NCBI GenBank assembly: GCA_030148425.1
Contig: JASBTM010000017.1
Coordinates: 496,001-560,000, forward strand
Length of the DNA: 64,000 bases
Direction: 5' to 3'
Source of the DNA: Hyphomicrobium sp.
Lineage (GTDB): Bacteria > Pseudomonadota > Alphaproteobacteria > Rhizobiales > Hyphomicrobiaceae
In this document: one piece after another, positions 45,201 through 54,068 of the stretch
Layout: the number at the start of each line of letters is the position of its first letter
Position numbering within the stretch: the stretch's first letter is position 1
The notes under the pieces: model-generated
Database searches by the model: none
What the model was told of the DNA's origin: nothing
Seen by the model: the letters and a program-made list of their open reading frames with translations, nothing else
Position numbers and translations under genes: made by a program

Positions 45201-47102
45201 ATGCTGCACATCAACGATCTCACCTACCGCATCGAAGGCCGGCCGATCCTAGATCAGGCTACGGCCGCCATCCCGTCGGGCCACAAGGTTGGGCTCGTCG
45301 GCCGCAATGGCGCGGGCAAATCCACGCTGCTTCGTCTTTTGATGGGCGAGGTCGCCCCGGACGACGGGTCGATCTCCATTCCTCGCAATGCGCGGATCGG
45401 GCATGTGGCCCAGGAAGCCCCGGGCGGTGACGACAGCCTGCTCGACTGGGTGTTGTCGGCCGACACGGAACGCGCGGGCCTGCTCGCGGAAGCGGAAACC
45501 GCGACCGATCCCGAGCGCATCGCCGAAATTCAGATGCGGCTCACCGATATCGATGCGCATTCAGCGCCTGCCAGGGCCGCGCGCATTCTCTCCGGTCTCG
45601 GCTTCGACGGCGATGCGCAGCAGCGCGCGTGCCGGGAATTTTCCGGCGGCTGGCGCATGCGCGTTGCGCTCGGCGCGATCCTGTTTCTGAAGCCCGACAT
45701 CCTGCTGCTCGACGAGCCGACGAACTACCTCGATCTCGAGGGCACGCTCTGGCTCGAGAACCATTTGAGGAATTATCCGCACACCGTTCTGATCGTCAGC
45801 CACGACCGCGACTTGCTCAATAGCTCGGTCACCGAGATCCTGCATTTGGACAAGGGCAAGCTGACGCTTTACGCGGGCGGCTACGACGACTTCGAAGAGA
45901 CGCGACGCGAGAAGCAGCGGCTCGAAATGAAGCTGATGAAGAAGCAGGATGAGCAGCGGCGACATCTGCAGGCGTTCATCGATCGCTTCAAAGCAAAAGC
46001 GAGCAAGGCAGCGCAGGCACAAAGCCGCGTCAAGGCGCTCGCCAAGATGAAGCCGATCGCGGCGCAGGTCGACGACCGCGTGGTGCCGTTTCATTTTCCG
46101 GACCCGCAGAAGATCATCGCGAGTCCTCTTCTTCGCATAGAAAAGGCAAGCGTCGGCTACGACGCGGAGCATGCGATCTTGTCGGGCATCGACTTGCGCA
46201 TCGACAACGACGACCGGATTGCGCTGCTCGGGCAAAACGGCAACGGCAAGTCGACGTTCGCGAAGTTGATCGCGGGGCGTTTGAAGCCGCTGACGGGCGA
46301 CGTATTCGGGGCGCAGAAGGTCGATGTCGGCTATTTTGCGCAGCATCAGCTCGACGATCTCTCGCCGAACGCGACGCCTTACGATTACATCGTCAAGATG
46401 ATGCCGGAGGCGACGGAAGCGCAGCGGCGGACGAAGCTCGGAACTTTCGGTTTCAGCGCCGACAAGGCGGATACGGCGTGCGGCAAGCTCTCGGGCGGCG
46501 AGAAGGCGCGGCTGCTCCTCGCGCTGACCGCCTTTTACGGACCGCACGTCTTGATCCTCGACGAGCCGACGAACCATCTCGACGTCGATAGCCGCGAGGC
46601 GCTGATTCACGCGCTTATGGAATACAACGGCGCCGTCATTCTCATCAGTCACGACCGGCATTTGATTGAAGCGACGGCCGACCGGCTTCTGCTCGTGCGC
46701 AACGGGACAGTGAAGCCCTACGACGGCGACATGGAAAGCTATCGTGCGCTTCTTCTCGAAGAACGCGGCGCAAGGACATCGGATCGCCGTGACGAGGGCG
46801 GCGGGGAGGCGCGCGCATCGCGCACCGATCAACGCCGGGCGGCTGCGGAGAAGCGGGCTGAGCTTGCACCGCTCAAGAAAGCGATGACCGCTGCCGAGAG
46901 CCGGGTTGAGAAGCTCTCCAAGGAGATTGCAGCGCTCGACGCGGTGCTGGGCGATGCGCAGATTTACAGCGCAAATCCGCAGAAGGCTCAGGCCGCCGCC
47001 CAGCAGCGGGGCCAGCTCGCACGCGACCTGCAATCGGCCGAAGATGCCTGGCTGGCGGCGACGGAAGCCTACGAAGAAGCCTCGGCGGGGGCGGACGCCT
47101 AG
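45201..47102 (+). CDS. ABC-F family ATPase (YheS/Uup-like)
   Basis: 633 residues. Two ABC cassettes: the first has GRNGAGKST, FSGGWRMR and LLLDEPTNYLDLEG; the second has GQNGNGKST, LSGGEKAR and LILDEPTNHLDVDS. A charged linker (about 235-295) joins them, and a C-terminal coiled coil of about 90 residues (AEKRAELAPLKKAMTAAESRVEKLSKEI) resembles Uup. There are no membrane helices. ABC-F proteins act on the ribosome, resolving stalls or giving antibiotic resistance. The residues cannot tell a housekeeping role from resistance. Confidence 0.92.
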   Translation: MLHINDLTYRIEGRPILDQATAAIPSGHKVGLVGRNGAGKSTLLRLLMGEVAPDDGSISIPRNARIGHVAQEAPGGDDSLLDWVLSADTERAGLLAEAETATDPERIAEIQMRLTDIDAHSAPARAARILSGLGFDGDAQQRACREFSGGWRMRVALGAILFLKPDILLLDEPTNYLDLEGTLWLENHLRNYPHTVLIVSHDRDLLNSSVTEILHLDKGKLTLYAGGYDDFEETRREKQRLEMKLMKKQDEQRRHLQAFIDRFKAKASKAAQAQSRVKALAKMKPIAAQVDDRVVPFHFPDPQKIIASPLLRIEKASVGYDAEHAILSGIDLRIDNDDRIALLGQNGNGKSTFAKLIAGRLKPLTGDVFGAQKVDVGYFAQHQLDDLSPNATPYDYIVKMMPEATEAQRRTKLGTFGFSADKADTACGKLSGGEKARLLLALTAFYGPHVLILDEPTNHLDVDSREALIHALMEYNGAVILISHDRHLIEATADRLLLVRNGTVKPYDGDMESYRALLLEERGARTSDRRDEGGGEARASRTDQRRAAAEKRAELAPLKKAMTAAESRVEKLSKEIAALDAVLGDAQIYSANPQKAQAAAQQRGQLARDLQSAEDAWLAATEAYEEASAGADA

Positions 47103-47438
47103 GCGTCCTAAAGGCCCTCACCTGCCCTTCGGGCATCCTCTCCCGTGCCGGAGAGGAAAAGTGCTATTCCCTTCTCCTTGGGGAGAAGGTGGCCAAAGCC
47201 CGGAAGAAGGCCATTCGCGGAACCCGGCGGCAAACGCATAGGGAGTTCGGCCAAGGCCATTGGTCGTATGCCCCTCATTTCCCAGTGCGATTTGGAAAAG
47301 AACGGCCGAATTGCGATTTCGTCGCGACTATCCACACCTGGACGAAATGCCAATCGGAACCCATTTGCGGGTGGCAACGTTCAAAGAAACGCGCAGGCAG
47401 AGTGCTCCCCCAGCGTACTGCGCCAGTGAGAACCGATC
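47103..47438. repeat. Intergenic hairpin cluster
   Basis: No gene is seen in this 336-base gap. Three hairpins lie next to the ABC-F stop: TGCCCTTCGGGCA (47123-47135), CCTCTCC/GGAGAGG (47137-47156) and CCTTCTCC/GGAGAAGG (47170-47189). Similar C/T-rich-G/A-rich pairs occur near 50065-50145. This looks like a dispersed repeat and may act as a terminator. Confidence 0.6.
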
Positions 47439-47723
47439 ATGGACCAGAAATTCGTCTACCATACCCTCCATCGCACGAACGCACCGCGCGCCCGTGTTGC
47501 GAGCGCGAAGTTGGCCGTTTCTGAATACCTTGCCTACGTCACCATGCTTTCGGCAGCAGTCGTTATCGCGATCATCACGTTTGCTTATGCCGCGAATCTC
47601 ACGGTGCATTGGTTGGCCCACGTCAACGGCCCGGGCTTCTTTTCGTCCGAGGCACAGCCTGTTTCGAATACCGATGTGAAGCCATTCGCGCCGTCGAAGG
47701 TCGCGATGATTTCCGCGCACTGA
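47439..47723 (+). CDS. Small single-pass membrane protein of unknown function
   Basis: 94 residues. One hydrophobic helix (about 29-52, YLAYVTMLSAAVVIAIITFAYAA) with a basic N-terminal side, so the N-terminus is likely cytoplasmic. GTGAGAA precedes the ATG, a weak site. No family recognised. A dispersed palindrome follows at 47833. Confidence 0.55.
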   Translation: MDQKFVYHTLHRTNAPRARVASAKLAVSEYLAYVTMLSAAVVIAIITFAYAANLTVHWLAHVNGPGFFSSEAQPVSNTDVKPFAPSKVAMISAH

Positions 47724-47832
47724 TCCTCACGAGTTCCTCCACGCGTTCTGTCCTTGTCCTCGGGCTTTGCTCGAGGACTTTTTTTGTGAGCGATTGGGAG
47801 AGCCGTTTCCGCGAAGCTTGATTTGTCCGCAC

Positions 47833-47918
47833 ATGTCATCCTCGGCTTTATGCCGAGGATCCATAGTGATGTGCGCTCGCCGATAAATGGATCCTCGGGA
47901 CAAGCCCGAGGATGACAT
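47833..47918. repeat. Palindromic intergenic element (GTCATCC type)
   Basis: Two 32-base arms, 47833-47864 and 47887-47918, are inverted copies starting ATGTCATCCTCGG and ending CCGAGGATGACAT, with each arm also folding on itself. It lies 7 bases before the glyS stop, between convergent genes. Confidence 0.9.
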
Positions 47919-47925
47919 TTTGTGA

Positions 47926-50013
47926 TTAGCCGCTGATCTTGGAGAAGTCGGCGACGGTGAATGTTGCGGCGCGGATTTCGGACAGCAGGCGCAAGCGGTT
48001 CTCGCGGACTTTTTTGTCTTCGGCGTTGACGAGGATTTTCTCGAAGAACATATCGACCGGCGCGCGGAGTTCCGACAGCGCACGCATCGCGCCAGCGAAG
48101 TTCTCGACTTGGATCGCAGCCGTCGTGTCCTGCTTCACCGCCTCGATGGCTGCGGCGAGCGCGATCTCTTCCTTCTCGGTGAGAAGCGCGAGGTCGTAGG
48201 GACCTGCGTAGGATTTCTTATCCTTCTTCTCTTCGATCGAGAGGATGTTGGCGGCGCGCTTGACGCCCGCGAGCAGGTTCGCGCCGTCATCCGTTTTGAG
48301 GAATGCGTCGAGCGCTTCGACGCGGCGGACGATGAGCGCCAGATCGTCCTGGCCGCCGAGCGAGAACACGGCGTCGATCAGGTCGTGGCGCTTGCCCTGG
48401 TCTTTCAAGAAGACTTTGAGGCGGTCGGCGAAGAAGGAGAGGAGGTCCTCTCCGATCCCAGCTTTCGATTTCGGATTGCTTGCTTTCAGCGAGTTCTCCG
48501 CCTTCGCGATATACTCGGCGAGCGGCACGCGCAGATCATTTTCCAGCACGATGCGGATGACACCAAGCGCGGCGCGGCGGAGCTGGTAGGGATCGCCGGA
48601 GCCGGTTGGCTTTTCGCCGATGGCCCAGAAGCCGACAAGCGTATCGAGCTTATCGGCAAGCGCCACGGCGCAAGCAACCGCATCGCCCTGATCGGCGCGC
48701 GGCACCGTATCGGTCGGGCCTTTGGGCTTGTAGTGCAGCTCGATGGCACGAGCGATCTCGGGCTTCGTGCCGACATGCTCGGCGTAGTAGCGGCCCATCA
48801 GGCCCTGAAGTTCTGGGAATTCGCCGACCATTTCAGAAACGAGATCGGCCTTGCAAAGACCGGCGGCGCGGCGTGCGTCCGGCGGATCGGCGTCGCAAGC
48901 GCCCGCCAATTCGAACGCCAGCTGCTCGATGCGCTCGACGCGATCTTTTTGGCTGCCGAGTTTTTCGTGGAACGTGATGTGCGCAAGCTTGCCCGCCATC
49001 TCTCCGAGCGGATGCTTCAGGTCCTGCTCCCAGAAGAACTTGGCATCCGACAGGCGCGCGCGGATAACCTTCTCGTTGCCCGAGACGATCTGCGCGCCGC
49101 CGTCCTTCGCAACGAGGTTCGAGACGAGCAGGAATTTATTCGCCAGCTTCTTCGATTTCGGATCGCGCAGAGAAAAGCACTTCTGATGCGTCTTCATCGA
49201 TGTCGTCAGGACTTCGCCGGGCACTTCGAGGAAGGCCTTTTCGAACGAGCCTATCAGCACGACCGGCCATTCGGCGAGACCGGCGTTTTCAGCAAGAAGC
49301 GCGTCGTCCTCGACAAGTTCGAGCTTTGCCTCCTTCGCGAGGGCGTGCGCTTGCTCGGAAATAACAGCCACGCGCTTCGCCGGATCGAGAATGACGTGAT
49401 GGGCGAGAAGCTTTTCCTCGTAGTCGGCGAAGTTCTTGACCTTGAACGGGCCGGGACCAAGGAAGCGATGACCGCGCGTTTCGTGTCCGGATGCGAGTCC
49501 GTTGATCTCAAACGGCACGACCTTGCCGCCGAGCAGACACAGCACCGACTGCAGAGGCCGCACCCACTGGAACGGCGACGCGCCCCAGCGCATCGACTTC
49601 GGCCAGGGAAATTTCGCGGCGACGTCCGTCACCGTTTCGGCGATGATCTCAGGAGCCGCACGACCGGGCTTTTCGATTTTGGCGACGTAGTAGTCGCCTT
49701 TCTTCTCATCTTTGATGATCGTCGCGTCATCGAGCGACACCAGACCGGCGGACTTCAAAAATCCTTGCACGGCCTGCTCGGGCGCGCCGACACGCGGGCC
49801 TTTCTTTTCTTCGGAGATAGCAGGCGAACCGGCGGGAACATTTTCGATCACGAGCGTCAAACGGCGAGGCGTCGAAAAGCAACGCGCTTCGCCAGCGTCG
49901 AGGCCGCGCGATTTCAATCCGTCGACGACGAGGCGTTTCAGATCTTCCGCTGCGCGCAATTGCATACGCGCCGGAATCTCCTCCGACAGAAGTTCGAGCA
50001 AAAGTTCAGACAT
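47926..50013 (-). CDS. glyS: Glycyl-tRNA synthetase beta subunit
   Basis: 695 residues. The family start ELLLELLSEEIPARMQ is plain, followed by a long multi-domain body ending in a DALR-like anticodon-binding domain (about 560-690). It forms the tetrameric glycyl-tRNA synthetase with GlyQ, which lies upstream on the same strand but is separated by a membrane-protein gene. Confidence 0.97.
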   Translation of the reverse strand: MSELLLELLSEEIPARMQLRAAEDLKRLVVDGLKSRGLDAGEARCFSTPRRLTLVIENVPAGSPAISEEKKGPRVGAPEQAVQGFLKSAGLVSLDDATIIKDEKKGDYYVAKIEKPGRAAPEIIAETVTDVAAKFPWPKSMRWGASPFQWVRPLQSVLCLLGGKVVPFEINGLASGHETRGHRFLGPGPFKVKNFADYEEKLLAHHVILDPAKRVAVISEQAHALAKEAKLELVEDDALLAENAGLAEWPVVLIGSFEKAFLEVPGEVLTTSMKTHQKCFSLRDPKSKKLANKFLLVSNLVAKDGGAQIVSGNEKVIRARLSDAKFFWEQDLKHPLGEMAGKLAHITFHEKLGSQKDRVERIEQLAFELAGACDADPPDARRAAGLCKADLVSEMVGEFPELQGLMGRYYAEHVGTKPEIARAIELHYKPKGPTDTVPRADQGDAVACAVALADKLDTLVGFWAIGEKPTGSGDPYQLRRAALGVIRIVLENDLRVPLAEYIAKAENSLKASNPKSKAGIGEDLLSFFADRLKVFLKDQGKRHDLIDAVFSLGGQDDLALIVRRVEALDAFLKTDDGANLLAGVKRAANILSIEEKKDKKSYAGPYDLALLTEKEEIALAAAIEAVKQDTTAAIQVENFAGAMRALSELRAPVDMFFEKILVNAEDKKVRENRLRLLSEIRAATFTVADFSKISG

Positions 50014-50064
50014 TCAGGATCGATCTCGCGACTGGCTCTTTCCTCGTCATACAGGAAAGAGTGG

Positions 50065-50145
50065 GGGTGAGGGGTAAAGATGCAGGGTGCTGCTCCGACC
50101 CCTCACCCTGTGCCTCTCCCCGCCACGGCATCGCAGCGGGGAGAG
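50065..50145. repeat. Inverted repeats in the glyS leader
   Basis: GGGTGAGGGGT (50065-50075) pairs with ACCCCTCACCC (50098-50108), and CTCTCCCCGC with GCGGGGAGAG (50114-50145). They sit between the membrane-protein stop and glyS start, so they may affect glyS expression. They resemble the unit after the ABC-F gene. Confidence 0.65.
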
Positions 50146-50153
50146 AGGTTTCG

Positions 50154-50636
50154 TTATGGATTTGCGGGCGCCGGCGTCGGAGCCGCAGGCGGAGTCGAAT
50201 TTTCCGGTGCCGGGGTCGCGGGCTCGGCTGGGGCCGGTTCCGCTGCCGGTGGCGTCGCGGGTGCCGACTCTGCGGCTGGAGGCGTCGCGGGAGCAGCTTC
50301 AGGCGCCGGAGCGGGCGGAGGCGTGGGCGTCGATTCCGCAGCGGGCGGGGTCGGCGGTGCGGCAGGCTCCGCGGGCGGCGGAAGGGCCTTCATGGCACCG
50401 CCCTCGGCCGGTGCTTCCTCAGCCTTCTTGTGCTCGGGCAGAATGCCTGCCGGAAGCGAGACGCGCACTTTGTGGCCTAACTCTTTGATCGTGCCGGTCG
50501 TGTGGAGATACCCGATGCCAACGGCAACGAGCGCGATGAAAAATGCAAAGATCCACGGCAGGCGCCGGAGAGCGAAGAAGCCGATAATGATCAGCGGCAC
50601 GGCAGCCGCGATAATGCCGAGGGTCGTGTCGTTCAT
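50154..50636 (-). CDS. Pro/Ala-rich membrane protein between glyQ and glyS
   Basis: 160 residues from ATG at 50636, which overlaps the glyQ stop as ATGA and has GGAGGAG upstream. Two hydrophobic helices (about 5-24 and 28-47) are followed by a soluble region with a Lys/Glu patch and then a long Pro/Ala/Glu-rich low-complexity tail to the C-terminus, with PPAAE and APA repeats. I recognise no family. The coupling to glyQ implies co-expression with the glycyl-tRNA synthetase genes. Confidence 0.8.
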   Translation of the reverse strand: MNDTTLGIIAAAVPLIIIGFFALRRLPWIFAFFIALVAVGIGYLHTTGTIKELGHKVRVSLPAGILPEHKKAEEAPAEGGAMKALPPPAEPAAPPTPPAAESTPTPPPAPAPEAAPATPPAAESAPATPPAAEPAPAEPATPAPENSTPPAAPTPAPANP

Positions 50637-51583
50637 GCGCGTCCTCCTCCTTCTGTCTTTAGCCACGCGCCGCAACAGGCTTTCGCCAGCTCCCGAACGC
50701 GCAGGATGTAGCTCTGACGTTCCGTGACCGAAATCACGCCCCGAGCGTCGAGCAGGTTGAAGATATGGCTCGCCTTTATGCATTGATCGTAGGCGGGGAG
50801 CGCGAGCAAGTGCTCCTCGCCGTTCTTCGCGCCGGCCTCAAGCAAGGCCGTGCATTCGACTTCGGCGTCCTTGAAATGACGAAGCAGCACTTCGGTATTG
50901 GCGTGCTCGAAGTTGTAGCGGGAATATTCGCGTTCAGCCTGCAGGAACACATCGCCGTAGGTCAGGCGCTTGTCGTCGTCGCGGCCGTTGAAGTTCAAGT
51001 CGAAGACGCGATCCACGCCCTGGACGTAGGTAGCGAGGCGTTCGAGGCCATAGGTGATCTCGCCGGACACGGGATTACAATCGAACCCGCCGACCTGCTG
51101 GAAGTATGTGAACTGCGACACTTCCATGCCGTTGCACCAGACTTCCCATCCAAGGCCCCAGGCGCCGAGCGTCGGGCTTTCCCAGTCGTCCTCGACAAAG
51201 CGAATGTCATTCAGCGACGTATCGATGCCGATGGCCTCGAGACTCGCGAGGTAGAGCTCCTGCATATTTGCGGGAGACGGCTTCATGATGACTTGGAACT
51301 GATAGTAGTGCTGCAGCCTGTTCGGGTTTTCGCCGTAGCGGCCATCCTTAGGCCTGCGCGAAGGCTGAACGTAAGCCGCCGACCAGGGCTTCGGCCCGAG
51401 CGATCTGAGCGTCGTCGCGGGATGGAACGTGCCCGCGCCGACCTCCATGTCGTAGGGCTGCAGGATGACGCAGCCTTCGGCGCTCCAGAAGCTCTGCAGG
51501 GTCAGGATAAGGTCCTGGAAGGCTGCTTTGGGCCGCAAGGCTGGAAGGCGTCCGGCTTTGGCGGCAACCGACGTCTGGGGCAT
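50633..51583 (-). CDS. glyQ: Glycyl-tRNA synthetase alpha subunit
   Basis: 316 residues. The family pattern [43 protein letters not shown] is plain, and the class II catalytic site includes [22 protein letters not shown]. It is the catalytic half of the alpha2-beta2 enzyme. First of three genes with the membrane protein and glyS. Confidence 0.97.
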   Translation of the reverse strand: MPQTSVAAKAGRLPALRPKAAFQDLILTLQSFWSAEGCVILQPYDMEVGAGTFHPATTLRSLGPKPWSAAYVQPSRRPKDGRYGENPNRLQHYYQFQVIMKPSPANMQELYLASLEAIGIDTSLNDIRFVEDDWESPTLGAWGLGWEVWCNGMEVSQFTYFQQVGGFDCNPVSGEITYGLERLATYVQGVDRVFDLNFNGRDDDKRLTYGDVFLQAEREYSRYNFEHANTEVLLRHFKDAEVECTALLEAGAKNGEEHLLALPAYDQCIKASHIFNLLDARGVISVTERQSYILRVRELAKACCGAWLKTEGGGRA

Positions 51584-51789
51584 GTCTTTTTGCTCGATCC
51601 GGCTGAATTCGGCGGCAATATACGCGTTAAAGCCACCTTGTCACGTCCGCGCGGCAGTATTTTGCGGGCTTTCCCGCCGGACAATCGTCCGGAGCCTAAA
51701 AACGTTTTCGCGTTCAAAAGAGGGCTTCGGTCGCGGACGGGGCGATACTCATTAGGCGGGGTTGGCTTGGAATCGAAGATAGACGGCCG

Positions 51790-51996
51790 TCAGACGTCAC
51801 GTTTCGCGTGTGGGCGATAGACGCCTGCCGCTTCGTCCCACTCGAGATTGCCAAGGTCACGCGTGGGCGCCGCCGCGCGGCGCATGCGGGCCTCTTCCTT
51901 GCGGACTGCCTGCCCCTGGCGCGCCAAGGCGGACAGCAACCGATAGCCGGCGACGCCAGCAACTCCGACGACAGCAAGTAACATGAACGGAGGCAT
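51790..51996 (-). CDS. Small membrane-anchored protein of unknown function
   Basis: 68 residues from ATG at 51996 (GGAGG upstream). One N-terminal hydrophobic helix (about 3-22) precedes a basic, Arg-rich stretch and an acidic tail with DLGNLEWDEAAGVYRP. I recognise no family name, but it lies 17 bases after the S49 peptidase stop and so is probably co-transcribed with it. Confidence 0.65.
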   Translation of the reverse strand: MPPFMLLAVVGVAGVAGYRLLSALARQGQAVRKEEARMRRAAAPTRDLGNLEWDEAAGVYRPHAKRDV

Positions 51997-52013
51997 AGCG
52001 CGGCCCTCCGGGC

Positions 52014-52847
52014 CTAGATCCCAAAGCGCGACCACATCGTACGCGCCTCGATAGCGGACACCAGATCGTCGGCAAAAGCAAGGCCGCCATTGGCTAGGCC
52101 GGAAGCCCCTGGAGCGCGGCGCAGGCGCGACAAAAGCCCACCACGCTCCGGCTCGACGACCTTGAGGCGAACCTTATCGCCGAAAAGCTCCCGCATCTTC
52201 GAGCGGACGTCCGTTATGCCGTCGATCAGGCCGAATTCGACAGCTTTGGAGGCCGACCAGAAAGCTCCCGAAAACAGCTCATCGTCCGGAGCCTTGAGTT
52301 TGCCGAGGCGGCGTTCCTTGACGAGACCGATGAAAACGTCGTGGACGTCCTTCTGGATGGACTTCAGGCGCGCGATGTCATCCTGGTCTTCGGGCAGGAA
52401 GGGATCGAGCTGGTTCTTGTTGGCGCCAGCTGTATAGACGCGGCGCTCGATGCCCATACGCTCGATCAGATCGACAAAGCCGAAGCTTCGCGAGACGACC
52501 CCGATCGAGCCGACGATGGAGGACGGATCGGCGTAAATTTCATCGCCTGCGATCGCGAGGAAATATCCGCCCGACGCCGCGACGTCCTCGCAGAAGACGT
52601 AGATCTTTTTCTTCTTTTCGACCGCCAGCTGGCGAAGGCGTTTGAAAATCAAATTCGACTGGACCGGCGATCCGCCGGGCGAATTGATGACGACCGCAAT
52701 GCCCGGAAGTTTCGACAGGGCGAATGCTTTGTCCATCGCGCCCGCATAACCGGCGAGCGAAAGTCCGGGGCGCAGCGGCGTCGCCATTCCGATCGGACCG
52801 GAAAAGCGCAAAACGGGAATGATGGGCTGACGCGAAAACGGCCACAT
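52014..52847 (-). CDS. S49 family signal-peptide-peptidase-like protein (SppA/SohB)
   Basis: 277 residues. The S49 fold includes INSPGGSPVQSNLI, then VAASGGYFLAIAGDEIYADPSSIVGSIGV with the catalytic Ser in ASGGY, and a later GANKNQLDPF where the general-base Lys is expected. No signal sequence; a short hydrophobic N-terminus only. It degrades membrane-embedded peptides in related systems. Part of a conserved neighbourhood with TrmN6-like and DUF2007 genes. Confidence 0.9.
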   Translation of the reverse strand: MWPFSRQPIIPVLRFSGPIGMATPLRPGLSLAGYAGAMDKAFALSKLPGIAVVINSPGGSPVQSNLIFKRLRQLAVEKKKKIYVFCEDVAASGGYFLAIAGDEIYADPSSIVGSIGVVSRSFGFVDLIERMGIERRVYTAGANKNQLDPFLPEDQDDIARLKSIQKDVHDVFIGLVKERRLGKLKAPDDELFSGAFWSASKAVEFGLIDGITDVRSKMRELFGDKVRLKVVEPERGGLLSRLRRAPGASGLANGGLAFADDLVSAIEARTMWSRFGI

Positions 52848-52955
52848 GAAAGGAAGCTCCTGCGGACGACGTTGGAGGATTGCCGGGGCCTGCGGTAAAG
52901 AGCGGATTGTCTAGAGCAATCGCGCGTTTGCTGCCAGTGGCGATCAGCCGCCGAT

Positions 52956-53744
52956 TTATCCCGGCAGCGCGGCGCCGTGACGGAACACGGCTTCGATCTC
53001 AGGCAGGAAAGCCTGATCCGGGCCGTGAAGAACGAGGCTGGGTTTGATCGACAGCGGAGCTCGACTGCCTTTGATGCCCGTCACGATAACGCGGATGGCG
53101 GGTTCGTCGGCGCGAGCGTGGACGGGAAGCACGCTTATGCCGCCGAAGCGGTTTGCGAACGCGGAAAGAATTCTCGGCAGCGCTTCCGTTTTATGGATCA
53201 TCGCCACGCGACCGCCCGGAGCCGCCATGCGGTTCATGAAGCGCGCCCAGATCTCAAGCGCGTCTTGCGGCATCTGATGAGACGCCGCCCTCAAGGGATT
53301 TCCGGCGACGGTGCCACGGCCCTCGTCATGATAGGGCGGGTTAGCGAGCACGAAGGCAAAAGTTTCTGATGCAACGGCCGCCCCGTTCAATGCTCCGGTG
53401 GCGCGTGCAATGTCCGTCTCGACAACCGAAACGCGCATCGCAAGGCCGTTCCGTTCGATGTTGTGGCGCGCCAGCGCGGCGAGCTTCGACTCGCGCTCCA
53501 CCAAGACAACCTTCGCGTTGGGACAACGTGCCGCCACGCAGAGCCCAACGACGCCCACCCCCGCGCCAACGTCCAGAACCGGCCCCTCCAGGGCGATTTC
53601 GGGTGCGAGGGTAGCCGCCAGAAGCACCGCGTCGGTGCCCGCCCTGTAGCCGTTTCTGGGCTGGCAAATGGCTAGCGCGTCCCCGAGAAAAAGGTCGTCG
53701 GTTACGGCTTCCGAAGGTTGAAGCTCGGGCTCAGGCGCGTTCAT
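52956..53744 (-). CDS. TrmN6-like tRNA adenine N6-methyltransferase family
   Basis: 262 residues from ATG at 53744; a GTG at 53765 is open as well. S-adenosylmethionine motif DVGAGVGVVGL (about 57-67) and the NPPY motif (N6-adenine type) are present. It resembles YfiC/TrmN6, which methylates A37 of tRNA-Val in E. coli. The start overlaps the stop of the DUF2007 gene by 14 bases, so the two are coupled. Substrate here is inference. Confidence 0.85.
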   Translation of the reverse strand: MNAPEPELQPSEAVTDDLFLGDALAICQPRNGYRAGTDAVLLAATLAPEIALEGPVLDVGAGVGVVGLCVAARCPNAKVVLVERESKLAALARHNIERNGLAMRVSVVETDIARATGALNGAAVASETFAFVLANPPYHDEGRGTVAGNPLRAASHQMPQDALEIWARFMNRMAAPGGRVAMIHKTEALPRILSAFANRFGGISVLPVHARADEPAIRVIVTGIKGSRAPLSIKPSLVLHGPDQAFLPEIEAVFRHGAALPG

Positions 53745-53964
53745 TTCCGACAACCCATTCACCAAGTCCTGCGTCGTTCAATATCCGGCTCGCCCGGTTC
53801 CATAGATCGTCCGGCACGACAAGACGTCGCGGGAAGGCACCAATTGACCCTTCCATCAGGCTCATATTTCGATCAAATACGACGGCTTCTATGCCCTGAT
53901 CGGTGAGGAGCGCCTCGACATAGCTGATCAGAACGGCATCGTTCGTCAAAATTAACTCGCGCAT
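53731..53964 (-). CDS. DUF2007 protein
   Basis: 77 residues. MRELILTNDAVLISYVEALLTDQGIEAVVFDRNMS begins the DUF2007 (putative signal-transducing) fold, and RRLVVPDDLWNRASRIL ends it. Role unknown. It is upstream of the methyltransferase and divergent from ispB across about 100 bases. Confidence 0.85.
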   Translation of the reverse strand: MRELILTNDAVLISYVEALLTDQGIEAVVFDRNMSLMEGSIGAFPRRLVVPDDLWNRASRILNDAGLGEWVVGNERA

Positions 53965-54068
53965 GGCAATTCCAAAAAATGAACACTAGTTATGCCACGC
54001 CGGATGCCGCGTGACGGCTTGAAGACGACTGCATATATATTACACGCAATGGAAAATTGGGGGCCAAC

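Noticed and set aside
45561..47033. 490-residue open frame on the minus strand
   Set aside because: Antisense to the ABC-F gene and rich in Arg/Leu without any motif.
47833..47918. CRISPR-like repeats
   Set aside because: Only two arms in inverted orientation, no spacers; it is a palindrome.
48109..50070. 653-residue open frame on the plus strand
   Set aside because: It is antisense to glyS, which has clear family motifs; the long opposite frame follows from GC-rich codon bias.
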